Assembly (NCBI GenBank): GCA_900541745.1
Contig: UQLA01000012.1
Location: 1-64,000 of the forward strand
Source: an uncultured Collinsella sp.
Lineage (GTDB): Bacteria > Actinomycetota > Coriobacteriia > Coriobacteriales > Coriobacteriaceae
Direction: 5' to 3'
Length of the DNA stretch: 64,000 nt
A program made the translations under genes and the position numbers. The notes beneath the pieces are model-generated. The model was not told the DNA's origin. It was given only the letters and a program-made list of their open reading frames with translations, and ran no database searches. Numbering within the stretch: the first letter of the stretch is position 1; each line of letters begins with the position of its first letter. Shown here one piece after another: positions 54,250-63,214 of this stretch.

Positions 54250-54636
54250 TTAAAGTTTCGGAGGCTCCCAAGCGTTTTCAATCGCGGCGCGGTAGATTGC
54301 GGCGTAATTAAGCATCCAGCTGCCATCACCAACTTTTTGAATATACCCCTTATCCTTCAGAGAGGTATAGGCCCGGGATATCGTGTTCTTACTCAGGCGG
54401 TAGTGATCCTCAATCCATTTGCTTTTAGCGCAGAAGCCCATGGGCCGTTTGTTTTTGGAAGGTTTTCCAAACTTCCATACAAGGCCGAGGATGAGACGCT
54501 CGGCGGCAACGGTGGTGACGCAGCACGCCCACTCGGGCACTGAAATAAAAATAGCCTTATCCATTTTTCCCGTAATCTCTCGTTGCTCAGTAGCATCATC
54601 GCTAAATATGTCGGAAATCGACGGAAGCTCGCTCAT
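54250..54636 (-). CDS. winged-helix protein of the integrase module
   Basis: 128 residues. A C-terminal winged helix (about 75-110, LSKNTISRAYTSLKDKGYIQ) like those of GntR-type or plasmid replication proteins follows an N-terminal part with PEWACCVTTVAAERLI. GGTGG precedes the ATG. It follows the excisionase-like gene within ten bases and is co-transcribed, so it may control excision or element gene expression. Confidence 0.72.
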   Translation of the reverse strand: MSELPSISDIFSDDATEQREITGKMDKAIFISVPEWACCVTTVAAERLILGLVWKFGKPSKNKRPMGFCAKSKWIEDHYRLSKNTISRAYTSLKDKGYIQKVGDGSWMLNYAAIYRAAIENAWEPPKL

Positions 54637-54645
54637 GTTTACCAC

Positions 54646-54891
54646 CTAATCAAGGTGGGCGGTACGACCTTCAAGCTGCTTGAAAAGCTCGTAGAACGTG
54701 CTTTCAAACATGTAATTAGAGCGATGGATCTGGATGAGCTTGCCGGACTCTCGCATAAACTTGCGTGCGGTGTTTTCGCTCCAGCCAGTGAGTTCGCGGA
54801 TATCGTTAACGCGGAGCAACCGATCGCACTGAGCGGCACCAGTGGGGAAAGTCGGTGTGGACGCCTGAGTGCTAATCTTTGGAGTAGCCAT
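54646..54891 (-). CDS. excisionase-like small HTH protein
   Basis: 81 residues. HTH_17-type segment LRVNDIRELTGWSENTARKF with a basic second half (IQIHRSNYMFESTFYELF) resembles the excisionase-type DNA-binding proteins that lie next to tyrosine integrases. GAAAGGA precedes the ATG. Placed 1.5 kb from attR in front of the integrase, which has the same orientation. Confidence 0.75.
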   Translation of the reverse strand: MATPKISTQASTPTFPTGAAQCDRLLRVNDIRELTGWSENTARKFMRESGKLIQIHRSNYMFESTFYELFKQLEGRTAHLD

Positions 54892-55057
54892 GATGAGCTA
54901 TCCTTTCAATGAGGGCCCTCCCTGTGCTTGTAAGACGTACCAGGTTCATAAGCACTTGGGGGGCCGGTTTCTATGACTACATGCGTAGCCATCTGACAGC
55001 TTTAGCATGTATTAAAACTCATTAGATGTCAATCAAATAAAGCATCTACCTGCGGAA

Positions 55058-55075
55058 ACGGTATTATAGTACCGT
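55058..55075. promoter_or_regulatory. short dyad past the integrase gene
   Basis: ACGGTA-n6-TACCGT, followed on the minus strand by TTTCC. Lies between the integrase stop and the excisionase promoter region; a weak terminator or an operator. The rest of 54892-55109 holds no gene. Confidence 0.4.
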
Positions 55076-55109
55076 AATATTATGAAATAAACGATGAATG
55101 AAAAACATG

Positions 55110-56357
55110 CTATTTCTCGCTTCTCTGTATATAGGCGTTGATGAAGGCTTCGTAGCCTTTAACTGCTTTTATTTCTGATTGTTGAACGAGGCTTGTATAC
55201 GTTTTGAGCGTGATATTGGGGTCCGCGTGGCCAAGAATACCTTGCACGCTTCTAACGTCCGATCCGTTCGCCAGCATAAAAGTGCTTACACAATGCCTGA
55301 GCTGATGCGGGCAGATGCCCTTATATAGTTTTCCGCCAGTCGAATTGTTCGGCTCATAGATTCCAAGATTGCAGCTAACTGCGAAATCGCGAAACCAATG
55401 GTTGAAGATGTAGTTTTTCATGTGACAGACAGTAGGGATCCCTTGCTCGACAGCAATATCGCTAATGATGGGAGTGCTGCCAGTCTGGGACAGCCCCAGA
55501 GAGGCCAGGAGCTCTTTTTGTATGGCTGACCATGATTGAAGACGTTCGGCCAAGGTTTCTCCAACGGGAATTTTGCGTTGACTTTCTTGTGACTTGGGTG
55601 CCCTCAGTTCATGGTCGTTGGTGTACTGCCTGTCAATTTTCAAGGTTTTATTGGCAGGGTCCCAATCGCGCCATTCGAGGCCCAGCATCTCGCCTTTCCG
55701 CATACCCGTATACACTAGTACTAGTGTACCAACAGCTTCGGCGGTGAGCTCAATGTGTTGAAGACGTGTGCATAGGGTAGCTACTTGGTCGATTGTCAGT
55801 GATTCTCTTTTGTTGCGTGGTCTGCGAACATGAACGGTAGCGCAGGGGTTTCGGTCAATTATTCTCTTTGCGACTGCATTCGACAAAATCTGACGCAGTT
55901 TCGCATTGATTCGTACAAGCTCTGATGGTTTGTATTTTCCCGTACGACGAGCTTCGGCATATGTTTCTTCGATTAGATCGGGAGTTAGCCCCTCAATTGT
56001 CTGAAACGCACCGAATAGGTCTTCGATATGCCTGCAATCGTACGCTTCTCTTTCATAGCTCGTTGGCGCAAGCTCGGTGTCCCTATTTTCATGAAAGGCC
56101 CAGCAGTAGGACGCAAGCAAAGTGGGCTTTTTAGTTTTAGTGATCGTGCCAGAGGAGTTGATTTCAGCCAGCTTGGCCTGCATTGCAGCCTTAGCTTCTG
56201 TTTTAGTCTTGCAACGAACTGTATAAGTTGGGGATCGTTTGTAGCGCCCCGTCTTAGGGTCCTTGACTCCAAGGGAAAAATAATAGCGATAGGTGTTAGG
56301 TGATCTCTTGTCTTTCCAACACGTGCCTCTTCCGCTAATTAGTGGCTGTTCTGACAT
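55110..56357 (-). CDS. int: tyrosine site-specific integrase
   Basis: 415 residues. N-terminal AP2-like arm-binding domain (YYFSLGVKDPKTGRYKRS), SAM-like core-binding domain (about 70-170), then the catalytic domain with Arg in TGMRKGEMLGLEW (near 222), HQLRH (near 353), LGHADPNITLKTY and the nucleophile Tyr near 388. It cuts and joins the 48-bp att cores. Start has GGAG nine bases upstream and lies 190 bases from attR. Confidence 0.95.
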   Translation of the reverse strand: MSEQPLISGRGTCWKDKRSPNTYRYYFSLGVKDPKTGRYKRSPTYTVRCKTKTEAKAAMQAKLAEINSSGTITKTKKPTLLASYCWAFHENRDTELAPTSYEREAYDCRHIEDLFGAFQTIEGLTPDLIEETYAEARRTGKYKPSELVRINAKLRQILSNAVAKRIIDRNPCATVHVRRPRNKRESLTIDQVATLCTRLQHIELTAEAVGTLVLVYTGMRKGEMLGLEWRDWDPANKTLKIDRQYTNDHELRAPKSQESQRKIPVGETLAERLQSWSAIQKELLASLGLSQTGSTPIISDIAVEQGIPTVCHMKNYIFNHWFRDFAVSCNLGIYEPNNSTGGKLYKGICPHQLRHCVSTFMLANGSDVRSVQGILGHADPNITLKTYTSLVQQSEIKAVKGYEAFINAYIQRSEK

Positions 56358-56548
56358 CTTTGCGCTCCGTTTCTTTGAATAGTTTTCAACAATTCATTGA
56401 GTGCAGTTTAGCTAAAGCTGTTAGTAATATGTTTGTAAAAGCGTAGGCGCAGCTACCGGAGGCAAAAGACACAAACTGCTATGTTTATCTGCGGTTATAT
56501 GATGTTCAATGATGCTTGATGAATGGTAGGGGGTAGCATTAAATCATA

Positions 56549-56596
56549 TCTCCTAAAGCGGGTGTCGACGGTTCGAATCCGCCCGGGGGCACCAGG
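56549..56596 (+). other. right attachment site (attR core)
   Basis: Exact copy of 40580-40627, the 3' half of tRNA-Arg, without the 5' half, so no tRNA can be made here. Marks the right end of the element. The 326-base gap 56358-56683 holds only this and the integrase promoter. Confidence 0.93.
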
Positions 56597-56683
56597 GAAT
56601 ATGACGGCGTCGCGGGAGCGGCGCCGTTTCTGGTTTGCGGGGGCCGCCGTGCTGCTCGCCCGTGGGGGGCTGGCATCTGTTTC

Positions 56684-57884
56684 CTAGAGTGCGCTGCGGT
56701 AAATCTTTCTCGCGTTGTCCAGCGTGAGCTTCCTGAAGCTGCCGAAGAGCTCTCCGCGGTTGATCTTGAGGCCCGGAATCATCTTTTCGATATCGTCCTC
56801 GGTGACTCCGAACTCCGATAGCGCGCGCGGCATTCCCAGCGAGACGAAGAAATCCTGCAGCTCGTCGATGGTCGCTTCGACCGCGTACTCGATTGCCTGC
56901 TCGGGGGTTACCTCCACATCGAGCTCGTCCGCGTCCGAATCGATGGGTTCGATGCCAAGGGCCTGGGCGCTGAACTCCAGGAAGCGCTCAGGGTGCTCTC
57001 GCCATACGTAGCGCATCCAGGCGGGGAAGATGACGGCGAGGCCGGCGCCGTGCGTGATCTTGGTGTCCAGTGCGGATAGCTCGTGCTCAAGGCCGCGGCA
57101 GGTCCAATCGCCGTCGCGCAGGGCGTTATGGGCGAGCGTACCCACCCACATGATCTCGGCGCGGGCGTCGTAGTCATCGGGGTTCTCCATCACCTTGGGC
57201 GCCGCCTCCCTCGCGGCGCGCACTAGCCCGCAGGCGATGTTGTCGGTTACGCCCACGGCGGGCTCGCCGGAGAAGAGTCGCTCCATGATATGGGCGATCA
57301 TGTCGGTCACTCCCGCGGCGGTCTGGCAGGCGGGCAGGCTGAAGGTCAGCTCCGGGTCGAGGAAGGCGATGGCCGGGCGGTTGAGGTCCGTGTTAATGCT
57401 GCATTTGAGGTGCTCCTCGTCGTTGCTGATAACGCAGGAGTTAGAGGCCTCGGAACCGGATGCGGGGATGGTCACCACGCAGGCGACGTCGATGCGGTCG
57501 GCGGGAACGGCGCGCTTGCGGAAGAAGTCCCATACGTCGCCGTCGTATACCGCCCCAGTGCGATGGCCTTCGCGCAGTCCATGACGGAGCCGCCGCCCAC
57601 GGGCAGGATGATGTCGGCGTCGTTTGCCCGTGCGAGCTCGACGCCTTCTCGTGCCAAGCCTATTTCGGGGTTTGGACGCACCCCTCCAAGCCCGATGTGC
57701 TCCACGCCCGCGGCATCGAGCGATGCCCTCATGCGGACGAGCGTTCCGCAGCGAACTGCGGAACCCCTGCCGTAGACAATGAGCGCTCAGCGGTAGCCGG
57801 AGGCGGACAGAGTCCCCCAACCTTGTCGGTCGCTTTTCGCCCAAAGACAAAGCGGGTGGGGGAGTAGAAGGAGAAATCGTTCAT
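56684..57884 (-). pseudogene. decayed iron-containing alcohol dehydrogenase (BdhA-like)
   Basis: Begins properly at 57884 (MNDFSFYSPTRFVFG, ribosome site GGAG). After about residue 22 the frame is lost at a G-run; the continuing text SGYR-stop-ALIVYGRGSAVRCG shows an added TGA near 57790; a second frameshift near 57550 follows VGGGSVMDCAKAIALG. From there to the end the protein is intact, with the metal-binding His residues in GVTDMIAHIME and ITHGAGLAV. So at least three lesions; the intact enzyme would have been an NAD(P)-dependent butanol-type dehydrogenase of about 400 residues. Confidence 0.85.
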
Positions 57885-58099
57885 GGAGCTCCAATCTGGC
57901 GTTTCGCCCTACATGCGCGGAGGAGTTTTTCGGGCGCATCGCCTGCGTTCGCGTCGCAATCTCGGCGGCGCGGTGCGGTCCGTGGATTCCATCGTATCGC
58001 CCGCGGCACCCCTTACCGACGATTGAGGCGAGTCTGCATTTCGCGGCGCGACGTCCACCTGGCGGACGATATCCGTTCGCGACACGTGGCCGTCCCGGT

Positions 58100-58275
58100 C
58101 GCAATAGCGTATGCGCACCGGGTTGCCGAGATGGGCCTGCGACCCCTTCTCCTGATGCGAGCGCGCGAGACGGGCGAGCAGCGGCGCGAGCACCTGCTCG
58201 ACCGTCTCCTCCCGATACCACGCCGCCACGGGCAACCCGTTCACGTCAAACCCGTACGTTCGCCATGCCATTCGC
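58100..58275 (-). pseudogene. fragment of a nucleoside/nucleotide kinase-like gene
   Basis: In one minus-strand frame the text YGFDVNGLPVAAWYREETV followed by LAPLLARLARSHQEKG matches the N-terminal pattern of the PRK/uridine-kinase-like family that precedes its P-loop. The P-loop part is absent. Nothing else in 57885-58360 looks coding. Confidence 0.45.
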
Positions 58276-58363
58276 CTCGCCGCCTTCGCCGAACGAAACC
58301 GCGTATCCAGACCGCCGGTCCCCCACCCAGCACTTCGACGAGCCTTCGCGCTCACTTCTGCGG

Positions 58364-58564
58364 TCGGGATGCGCCCGCGAGGCGCTCGGCAGGCAGCGCC
58401 ATTTCCGCTCGCTGTGTCGAGCGCGAGTGTCGAGAAGTCGCCATATGCCACTCAGATGTAGCATGGAGTGCCGAAGCGCACGCGCCCGTGACGAAACACT
58501 GGCGCCAACCCGTTCCGCGCACCACCCCGCCCGTAAGGTGTGTGGCGAAAGGAGGACCAGCCGC
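58364..58564 (+). repeat. duplicated regulator upstream region, copy 1
   Basis: About 200 bases align with 63014-63214 at roughly 85 to 90 percent identity, including the ribosome site GAAAGGAGGACCAG before ATGAACATCCCCG. The copies lie in the same orientation, 4.65 kb apart. Confidence 0.85.
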
Positions 58565-58755
58565 ATGAACATCCCCGAGACACAGAGCCTACCTCGATCG
58601 CATTCCGCACGAGCTTCTCTGACATTTCCGCCCATTACCACGTGGAGGTCCCCGTCACGGAGATCGCCTACGCATACGACTACATCAATTCCCGGCATGC
58701 CCCGCGCAGGCAGGCCACGCTGAACGACGGGTCCGCGGCCCGGCAGGACGAATGA
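58565..58755 (+). pseudogene. deletion remnant of a LevR-like regulator
   Basis: The first codons MNIPETQ are as in the intact copy at 63215. After a short stretch the frame shifts and the text joins directly to a different frame reading FSDISAHYHVEVPVTEIAYA and ending TGA at 58753-58755, which resembles the C-terminal PRD-type end of LevR regulators. All of the middle, including the ATPase domain, is deleted. Confidence 0.75.
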
Positions 58756-58788
58756 CGCGCTTCGGCACAGGCCATGCCGAAACGCGTC
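58754..58788. promoter_or_regulatory. dyad before the second PTS operon
   Basis: Arms GACGCGCTTCGGCA (58754-58767) and TGCCGAAACGCGTC (58775-58788) pair with one mismatch and a seven-base loop. It starts on the stop of the regulator remnant and ends 30 bases before EIIB. No T-tract follows; operator, or a remnant terminator. Confidence 0.55.
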
Positions 58789-58818
58789 ACGCAAGCAAAG
58801 GAAGGAAGCCAACATCAC

Positions 58819-59307
58819 ATGAGCATCATCGCAGCACGCATCGACAACCGCCTGCTACACGGCATAGTGGCAACCCAGTGGGTACCCGAGTTCCGTCCGC
58901 AGCGTCTCATGGTCATCGATGACATCGTCGCCAACGACCCGACCAAGAAGGCCGCCATGCGGATGGCAAAGCCCTCGGGAGTCGCCCTCTCCATTATCAA
59001 CAAGGAGACGGCTCTCACGAACTATCGGGCGGGCAAGTACGACGACCACACGGTCTTCATCGTGGCGCGAGACCCCCAGACCATCCTCGACGTCATACAG
59101 ACGGGCCAGGTTGTTCCCACACTCGTGGTCGGAGGCACAGTCTTTCCCGAAGAGGGGTCAGACGCCGTCCAGGTGAGCAGTCGCGCCTACGTCACCAAAG
59201 ACGAGCTGCCCGCATATCGAGCGATTGCTGGCACCGGCTGCGACATCACCGTTCGCTATGTGCCGGCCGACAAGCCCGTAGAGCTCTCCAGCATCATCAC
59301 GCTTTAG
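58819..59307 (+). CDS. mannose/fructose-family PTS EIIB
   Basis: 162 residues, a single EIIB domain. Phospho-His14 in DNRLLHGIVATQW. It accepts phosphate from EIIA (60983-61387) and passes it to the sugar. AAGGAAGGAAG lies upstream. First gene of EIIB-EIIC-EIID-EIIA-glycosidase. Unlike the first PTS of the window, EIIA and EIIB are separate proteins. Confidence 0.94.
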   Translation: MSIIAARIDNRLLHGIVATQWVPEFRPQRLMVIDDIVANDPTKKAAMRMAKPSGVALSIINKETALTNYRAGKYDDHTVFIVARDPQTILDVIQTGQVVPTLVVGGTVFPEEGSDAVQVSSRAYVTKDELPAYRAIAGTGCDITVRYVPADKPVELSSIITL

Positions 59308-59322
59308 CAAGGGAGTGAACTT

Positions 59323-60096
59323 ATGACACCATCCATCATCCAGATAGCCGTCGTTACACTCATCGCCTTCATCTACGGAGCCGAGAAGAACGCGGGACAA
59401 ATTCTCACGAACATGTCCGTCACGCCAGCATGGTTCGTCGGACTTGCGCTCGGCGACCCCGTAACCGGCCTCGCCGTCGGCGCCATCGTCCAACTCATGA
59501 GCCTGGGCGTGGCGGCCATGGGAGGAGCCTCCGTCCCCGACTATCCCACTGCCGCCATCATTGGCGCCGTCGTTGCCATCACCTCGGGTCAGGAGGCGAG
59601 CGTCGGCGTTGCCGCCGGAATCGCAGTCGGCATGCTCGGCCTTCAGCTCGACGTCATCGCCAAGACGGCAAACGGCTTCCTCGGGCGTACCTCGCAGCGC
59701 TTTGCCGAAGAGGGCAAGTACTCGCAGATGAAGAGCGTACTTTTCCTCGGTCCGGTCTTCTATGGCCTTACGGCGGCCATCCCCACGTTTGCCGTACTGC
59801 TCTTTGGCGCCGATGCCGTCAACGCTTTCCTCTCCGTCATGCCCTCCTGGTTCACGACCGGCCTCTCCATCGCCGCCGGTATCCTCCCCGTCGTCGGCCT
59901 TGCGATGCTTCTGTCCTTCATGCCAATGAAGAAATTCATCGCCTACGCCATCGTTGGCTTCGTTCTGGCCGCCTACCTGCAGATAAGCATTCTCCCCATT
60001 GCCCTGCTCGGTGCCGCCGCGGCCATCGAGTACTACAAGTCGCACAGCAATCCGTCCGTAAACGCCCTCGACGCTGGAGGTCTGGAAGATGAGTAA
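59323..60096 (+). CDS. mannose/fructose-family PTS EIIC
   Basis: 257 residues, integral membrane. Begins TPSIIQIAVVTLIAFIYG and contains the PVTGLAVGAIVQLMSLGV and GGASVPDYPTAAIIGA patterns of sorbose-type EIIC. GGGAG precedes the ATG. Its last eight bases overlap the EIID gene. Confidence 0.93.
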   Translation: MTPSIIQIAVVTLIAFIYGAEKNAGQILTNMSVTPAWFVGLALGDPVTGLAVGAIVQLMSLGVAAMGGASVPDYPTAAIIGAVVAITSGQEASVGVAAGIAVGMLGLQLDVIAKTANGFLGRTSQRFAEEGKYSQMKSVLFLGPVFYGLTAAIPTFAVLLFGADAVNAFLSVMPSWFTTGLSIAAGILPVVGLAMLLSFMPMKKFIAYAIVGFVLAAYLQISILPIALLGAAAAIEYYKSHSNPSVNALDAGGLEDE

Positions 60097-60949
60097 CGAA
60101 GTTAACGCCACCAAGGCAAACGAAGCGCCAACCCGCCTGGCAGACGGAACGTACCAGCCAGTCCTCACCGTTTCCGATCTCGACCGTTGCGGCCGCCGCT
60201 GGATGCTCGGCGCGTCCATCTATAACTATGAGTCCCAGTGTGCCCCGGCGGTCATGTTCGCAACCGAACCCGCCCTGCGCAAGATCTATGCAGGAGACGA
60301 GGAGGGCTACCGCAGGTCACTTCTGAGCACCTATCGCTATTACAATGCGACTCCCCAGGTAAGCGGCCTGCTCCTCGGCGCCGGCCTAGCCTTGGAGGAC
60401 AAGGGGCACAATGACGCCATCGACGCGGTCCAAGACCTTAAGATTGGCCTCATGGGCTCCCTCTCAGGAGTCGGCGATACGATCTTCGCCATCCTCATTC
60501 CCACCATCTTCGGCTCCATCGCCGCCTACATGGGACAGGCGGGAAACCCCGTCGGCGTGCTTCTCTGGCTCGCCGTCGCCATCGCCATCTTCGTATGGAA
60601 GCTCTTTGACTGGCGCATAGGCTATAAGTTCGGCGACAAGCTCTTCACGACCCTTGCCGAGAAGATGTCCGTTTTTACCGAGTCGACGTCGGCACTTGGC
60701 ATGATGGTCGTCGGTGCGCTCATCCCCACCGTCATCAAGGTCTCGTGTGGTCTCACGTTCACCATGGGTGACGTCACGCTCGACGTCCAGACGGGCATCC
60801 TCGACCAAATCATGGTCGGCATGCTGCCCGTAATAGCCACAGCCATCGTCTACGCCCTCGTCAAGCGCAAGGTCAGCATCAACAAGATTGTCCTCGGCAT
60901 CCTCATCATCTCGTGGGTGTGCGCGGCTTTCGGCATTCTTGCTGCCTAG
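60089..60949 (+). CDS. mannose/fructose-family PTS EIID
   Basis: 286 residues. Signature segments RRWMLGASIYNYESQ near the N-terminus and GLMGSLSGVGDTIF near 130, with membrane helices toward the C-terminus. Starts within the EIIC gene (eight-base overlap) after GGAGG, showing tight coupling. Confidence 0.94.
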   Translation: MSNEVNATKANEAPTRLADGTYQPVLTVSDLDRCGRRWMLGASIYNYESQCAPAVMFATEPALRKIYAGDEEGYRRSLLSTYRYYNATPQVSGLLLGAGLALEDKGHNDAIDAVQDLKIGLMGSLSGVGDTIFAILIPTIFGSIAAYMGQAGNPVGVLLWLAVAIAIFVWKLFDWRIGYKFGDKLFTTLAEKMSVFTESTSALGMMVVGALIPTVIKVSCGLTFTMGDVTLDVQTGILDQIMVGMLPVIATAIVYALVKRKVSINKIVLGILIISWVCAAFGILAA

Positions 60950-60982
60950 CCTAGGGCTAGACCAACCCACAAAGGACGCATT

Positions 60983-61387
60983 ATGAGGCACATCATCATT
61001 GCATCGCACTACGGCCTGGCAGCCGGACTCGGAGACACGCTCAAGGCCATCATAGGACCGGGGCACGACATCAGGGTTGTCTGCGCGTTTACAGACGAAA
61101 CCCCGCTCGAGGAGAAGCTCGCCAGCGCATTCGAGGGCATCGCCGAAGATGACGAGACCCTCGTTCTCACCGACATCCTTCAGGGCAGCGTAAACCAGCT
61201 CGTAGCCTGCTCGGCTCCGCGAGGCGCGTTCATAGTGACCGGCGTAAACCTTCCCGTGGCCCTCGAGCTCTCGCTCCACGCCGGACAGCTTACTCCCGAT
61301 GTGGTGAGGCATGTCGTCACCCAAGCCAAAGAGCAGCTCGTCTACCTCGGAGATCTTACTCCGGACGTTGACGAAGAAGACGAATAG
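60983..61387 (+). CDS. mannose/fructose-family PTS EIIA
   Basis: 134 residues. Phospho-His9 in IIIASHYGLA and the LTDILQGS and VTGVNLPVAL segments of EIIA-Man. AAAGGA precedes the ATG. It takes phosphate from HPr. Confidence 0.94.
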   Translation: MRHIIIASHYGLAAGLGDTLKAIIGPGHDIRVVCAFTDETPLEEKLASAFEGIAEDDETLVLTDILQGSVNQLVACSAPRGAFIVTGVNLPVALELSLHAGQLTPDVVRHVVTQAKEQLVYLGDLTPDVDEEDE

Positions 61388-61416
61388 GAAAGACGCGACA
61401 GTAAGGAGGACGAGAC

Positions 61417-62853
61417 ATGCGCAAAGTCCCGACCAATAACCAGCACCTGTTCTACCAACCGAAGGACGTGTGGGTGGGAGACGTCATGCCCTTCGGCAAG
61501 GACGGCACGTTCTATCTATACCACCAGCGTGACACGCGCGACCCCGCTCCGCTTGCCGAAGGACAGCCCTTTGGGTGGTCGCTCGCGACCACCCAGGACT
61601 TCGTGACGTACCAGGAACACGGAACGGCGATCCCCCACGGCGGAGAAGACGACCAAGACCAGTTCATCTACGCCGGAACCGTTTACGAGGCAAAAGGGGA
61701 GGTACGCGCTTTCTATACCGGGTTCAACCGCAACTACCTGCGAGAAGGCAAAACGTCCCAGGTGCTCATGCAGGCGAAGGCCTGCTCGGATGATTATGCG
61801 ACGTGGAAAAAGACGGGCGTTGCAGTAGAGCTCACGCCTCAGCCAGGATACGATGGGCGCAACTGGCGCGACCCTTTCGTAATATGGGATGACGACCGGA
61901 AGGAATACCTCCTCGTACTGGGCACGCGTAAGGGAGACGACCCCTCCAAAACCCTCCAAACTGGCAGGCTCGTTCACTTTACGTCGAAGGACCTCGAGCA
62001 CTGGCAGTTCAAGGGCGACTTCTGGGCCCCCGGCCTCTACACCATGTTCGAAATGCCAGACATTTTTAAAATTGGCGATTGGTGGTACCTGGTCTACTCT
62101 GAGTACAGCGACGAGAACAAGATCGTCTACCGCATGAGCCGCGATCTCTACGGTCCGTGGGAGAAGCCGAGAGATGACGCCTTCGACGGGAGGGCGTATT
62201 ACGCCGGACGGACCGCCTTCGACGGATCGCGCAGGATTCTGTCCGGCTGGGTCCCCACGCGCGAGAACGACGATGACCGGGCCAACTGGCTTTGGGGTGG
62301 CTCGTTTATGCCCCATGAGGTGTACCAGCGCCCCAATGGCACCCTCGGCGTTCGCCCTCCCCAAAGCATAAAGGATGCGTTCGAGTGCCCTGATGCCGTC
62401 CCGGATATCGAGCTTCGCGGAGACCACGAACGAACGGAGTGCGTAATCACCGAAAACGCAGGCGAGATCTTCTGCTTCGAGGCAGACGTGACGTTCAGGG
62501 ACGCTTGCGACTTCTCAATTCGAGCCTACAAGAATCTCGAGACCGACGAGTCGTACGAATACCGCTTCGACCTCGACGCGAATCGGCTCTCGTTCGACAA
62601 GAGCCCCTGTTACAAGTGGTTCCGCGTAATGGATAAGGGGCTTTGGAGGCCAGTCTGGCTCGAGTCCGGGCGTTCTTACCACCTGCAGCTCATCGTTGAC
62701 GACAACATCCTCGTCCTCTACCTCGACGGTACCGCACTCACGACACGCGTCTGCGAGAAGTTCGGCCACTCGCTTGCTGTTACGGTAACGAATGGCGAAC
62801 TCAAACTGTCCAACATAGCCTTGGCGAAGGGGCTGCGCGAACAGGAAAAGTAA
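61417..62853 (+). CDS. GH32-like glycoside hydrolase
   Basis: 478 residues, no signal peptide, so cytosolic. Five-bladed propeller with the three GH32 acidic motifs: WVGDVMPF (Asp22, nucleophile position), NWRDPFV (RDP near 151) and FEMPDIF (Glu212, acid/base position of the usual ECP). A beta-sandwich domain fills residues 330-478. With its PTS it probably splits a phosphorylated fructoside taken up by the EIIBCDA proteins. The first motif differs from the usual NDPNG and the third from ECP, so this may be a distinct subgroup; GH43-like enzymes share the fold. TAAGGAGGA precedes the ATG. Confidence 0.85.
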   Translation: MRKVPTNNQHLFYQPKDVWVGDVMPFGKDGTFYLYHQRDTRDPAPLAEGQPFGWSLATTQDFVTYQEHGTAIPHGGEDDQDQFIYAGTVYEAKGEVRAFYTGFNRNYLREGKTSQVLMQAKACSDDYATWKKTGVAVELTPQPGYDGRNWRDPFVIWDDDRKEYLLVLGTRKGDDPSKTLQTGRLVHFTSKDLEHWQFKGDFWAPGLYTMFEMPDIFKIGDWWYLVYSEYSDENKIVYRMSRDLYGPWEKPRDDAFDGRAYYAGRTAFDGSRRILSGWVPTRENDDDRANWLWGGSFMPHEVYQRPNGTLGVRPPQSIKDAFECPDAVPDIELRGDHERTECVITENAGEIFCFEADVTFRDACDFSIRAYKNLETDESYEYRFDLDANRLSFDKSPCYKWFRVMDKGLWRPVWLESGRSYHLQLIVDDNILVLYLDGTALTTRVCEKFGHSLAVTVTNGELKLSNIALAKGLREQEK

Positions 62854-63013
62854 GCCAGTGAACCTCGTCGCCACAGCGACTCCCCCAGCAAAACACGCGA
62901 ACAACGGGTCCGGCCGCATTCCGGCGACCGGACTCGTCCTGTGCCCTGATGGCACATGGCCCCGGGCTGCCGACAGGGAGGCAGTCAAAGGTGGCAAAGC
63001 GCACTCCTACGGT

Positions 63014-63214
63014 TGGGATACGCCCGTGAGGCGCTCGGCGGACAGCGCTGTTGCCGCTCGCTGTGTCGAGCGCAGGTGTCGAGAAGTCGCCATATGCCAC
63101 TACAGATGTATCATGGAGTGCCGAAGTTCACGTGCCCGTGACAAAACGCGGGCGCCAACCCGTCCCGAGCACCACCCCGCCCGTAAGGTGTGGGACGAAA
63201 GGAGGACCAGCCGC
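63014..63214 (+). repeat. duplicated regulator upstream region, copy 2
   Basis: Direct repeat of 58364-58564; see there. It includes the intact regulator's ribosome site and presumably its promoter. The preceding 62854-63013 shows no gene and no clear terminator for the PTS operon. Confidence 0.85.

Larger units (their letters stand above)
40581..56596. mobile_element. integrative mobilizable-type element in tRNA-Arg, 15,969 bp
   Basis: Bounded by the 48-bp direct repeat. The tyrosine integrase, an excisionase-like gene and a winged-helix gene are at the right end, reading inward. Base composition is patchy and often more AT-rich than the host. There is an oriT-like repeat and a MobC-like protein, but no relaxase, coupling protein or conjugation genes, so transfer would need a helper. 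Cargo includes a surface adhesin, a Trp-rich exported protein and metallophosphoesterases; several genes are broken, suggesting long residence. Confidence 0.92.

Noticed and set aside
57909..58451. Minus-strand frame MAYGDFST-x-ALDTASGN, with a relative at 62801-63100
   Set aside because: Both are translations of the duplicated promoter region on the opposite strand; only the internal kinase-like piece (58100-58275) looks like a true remnant.
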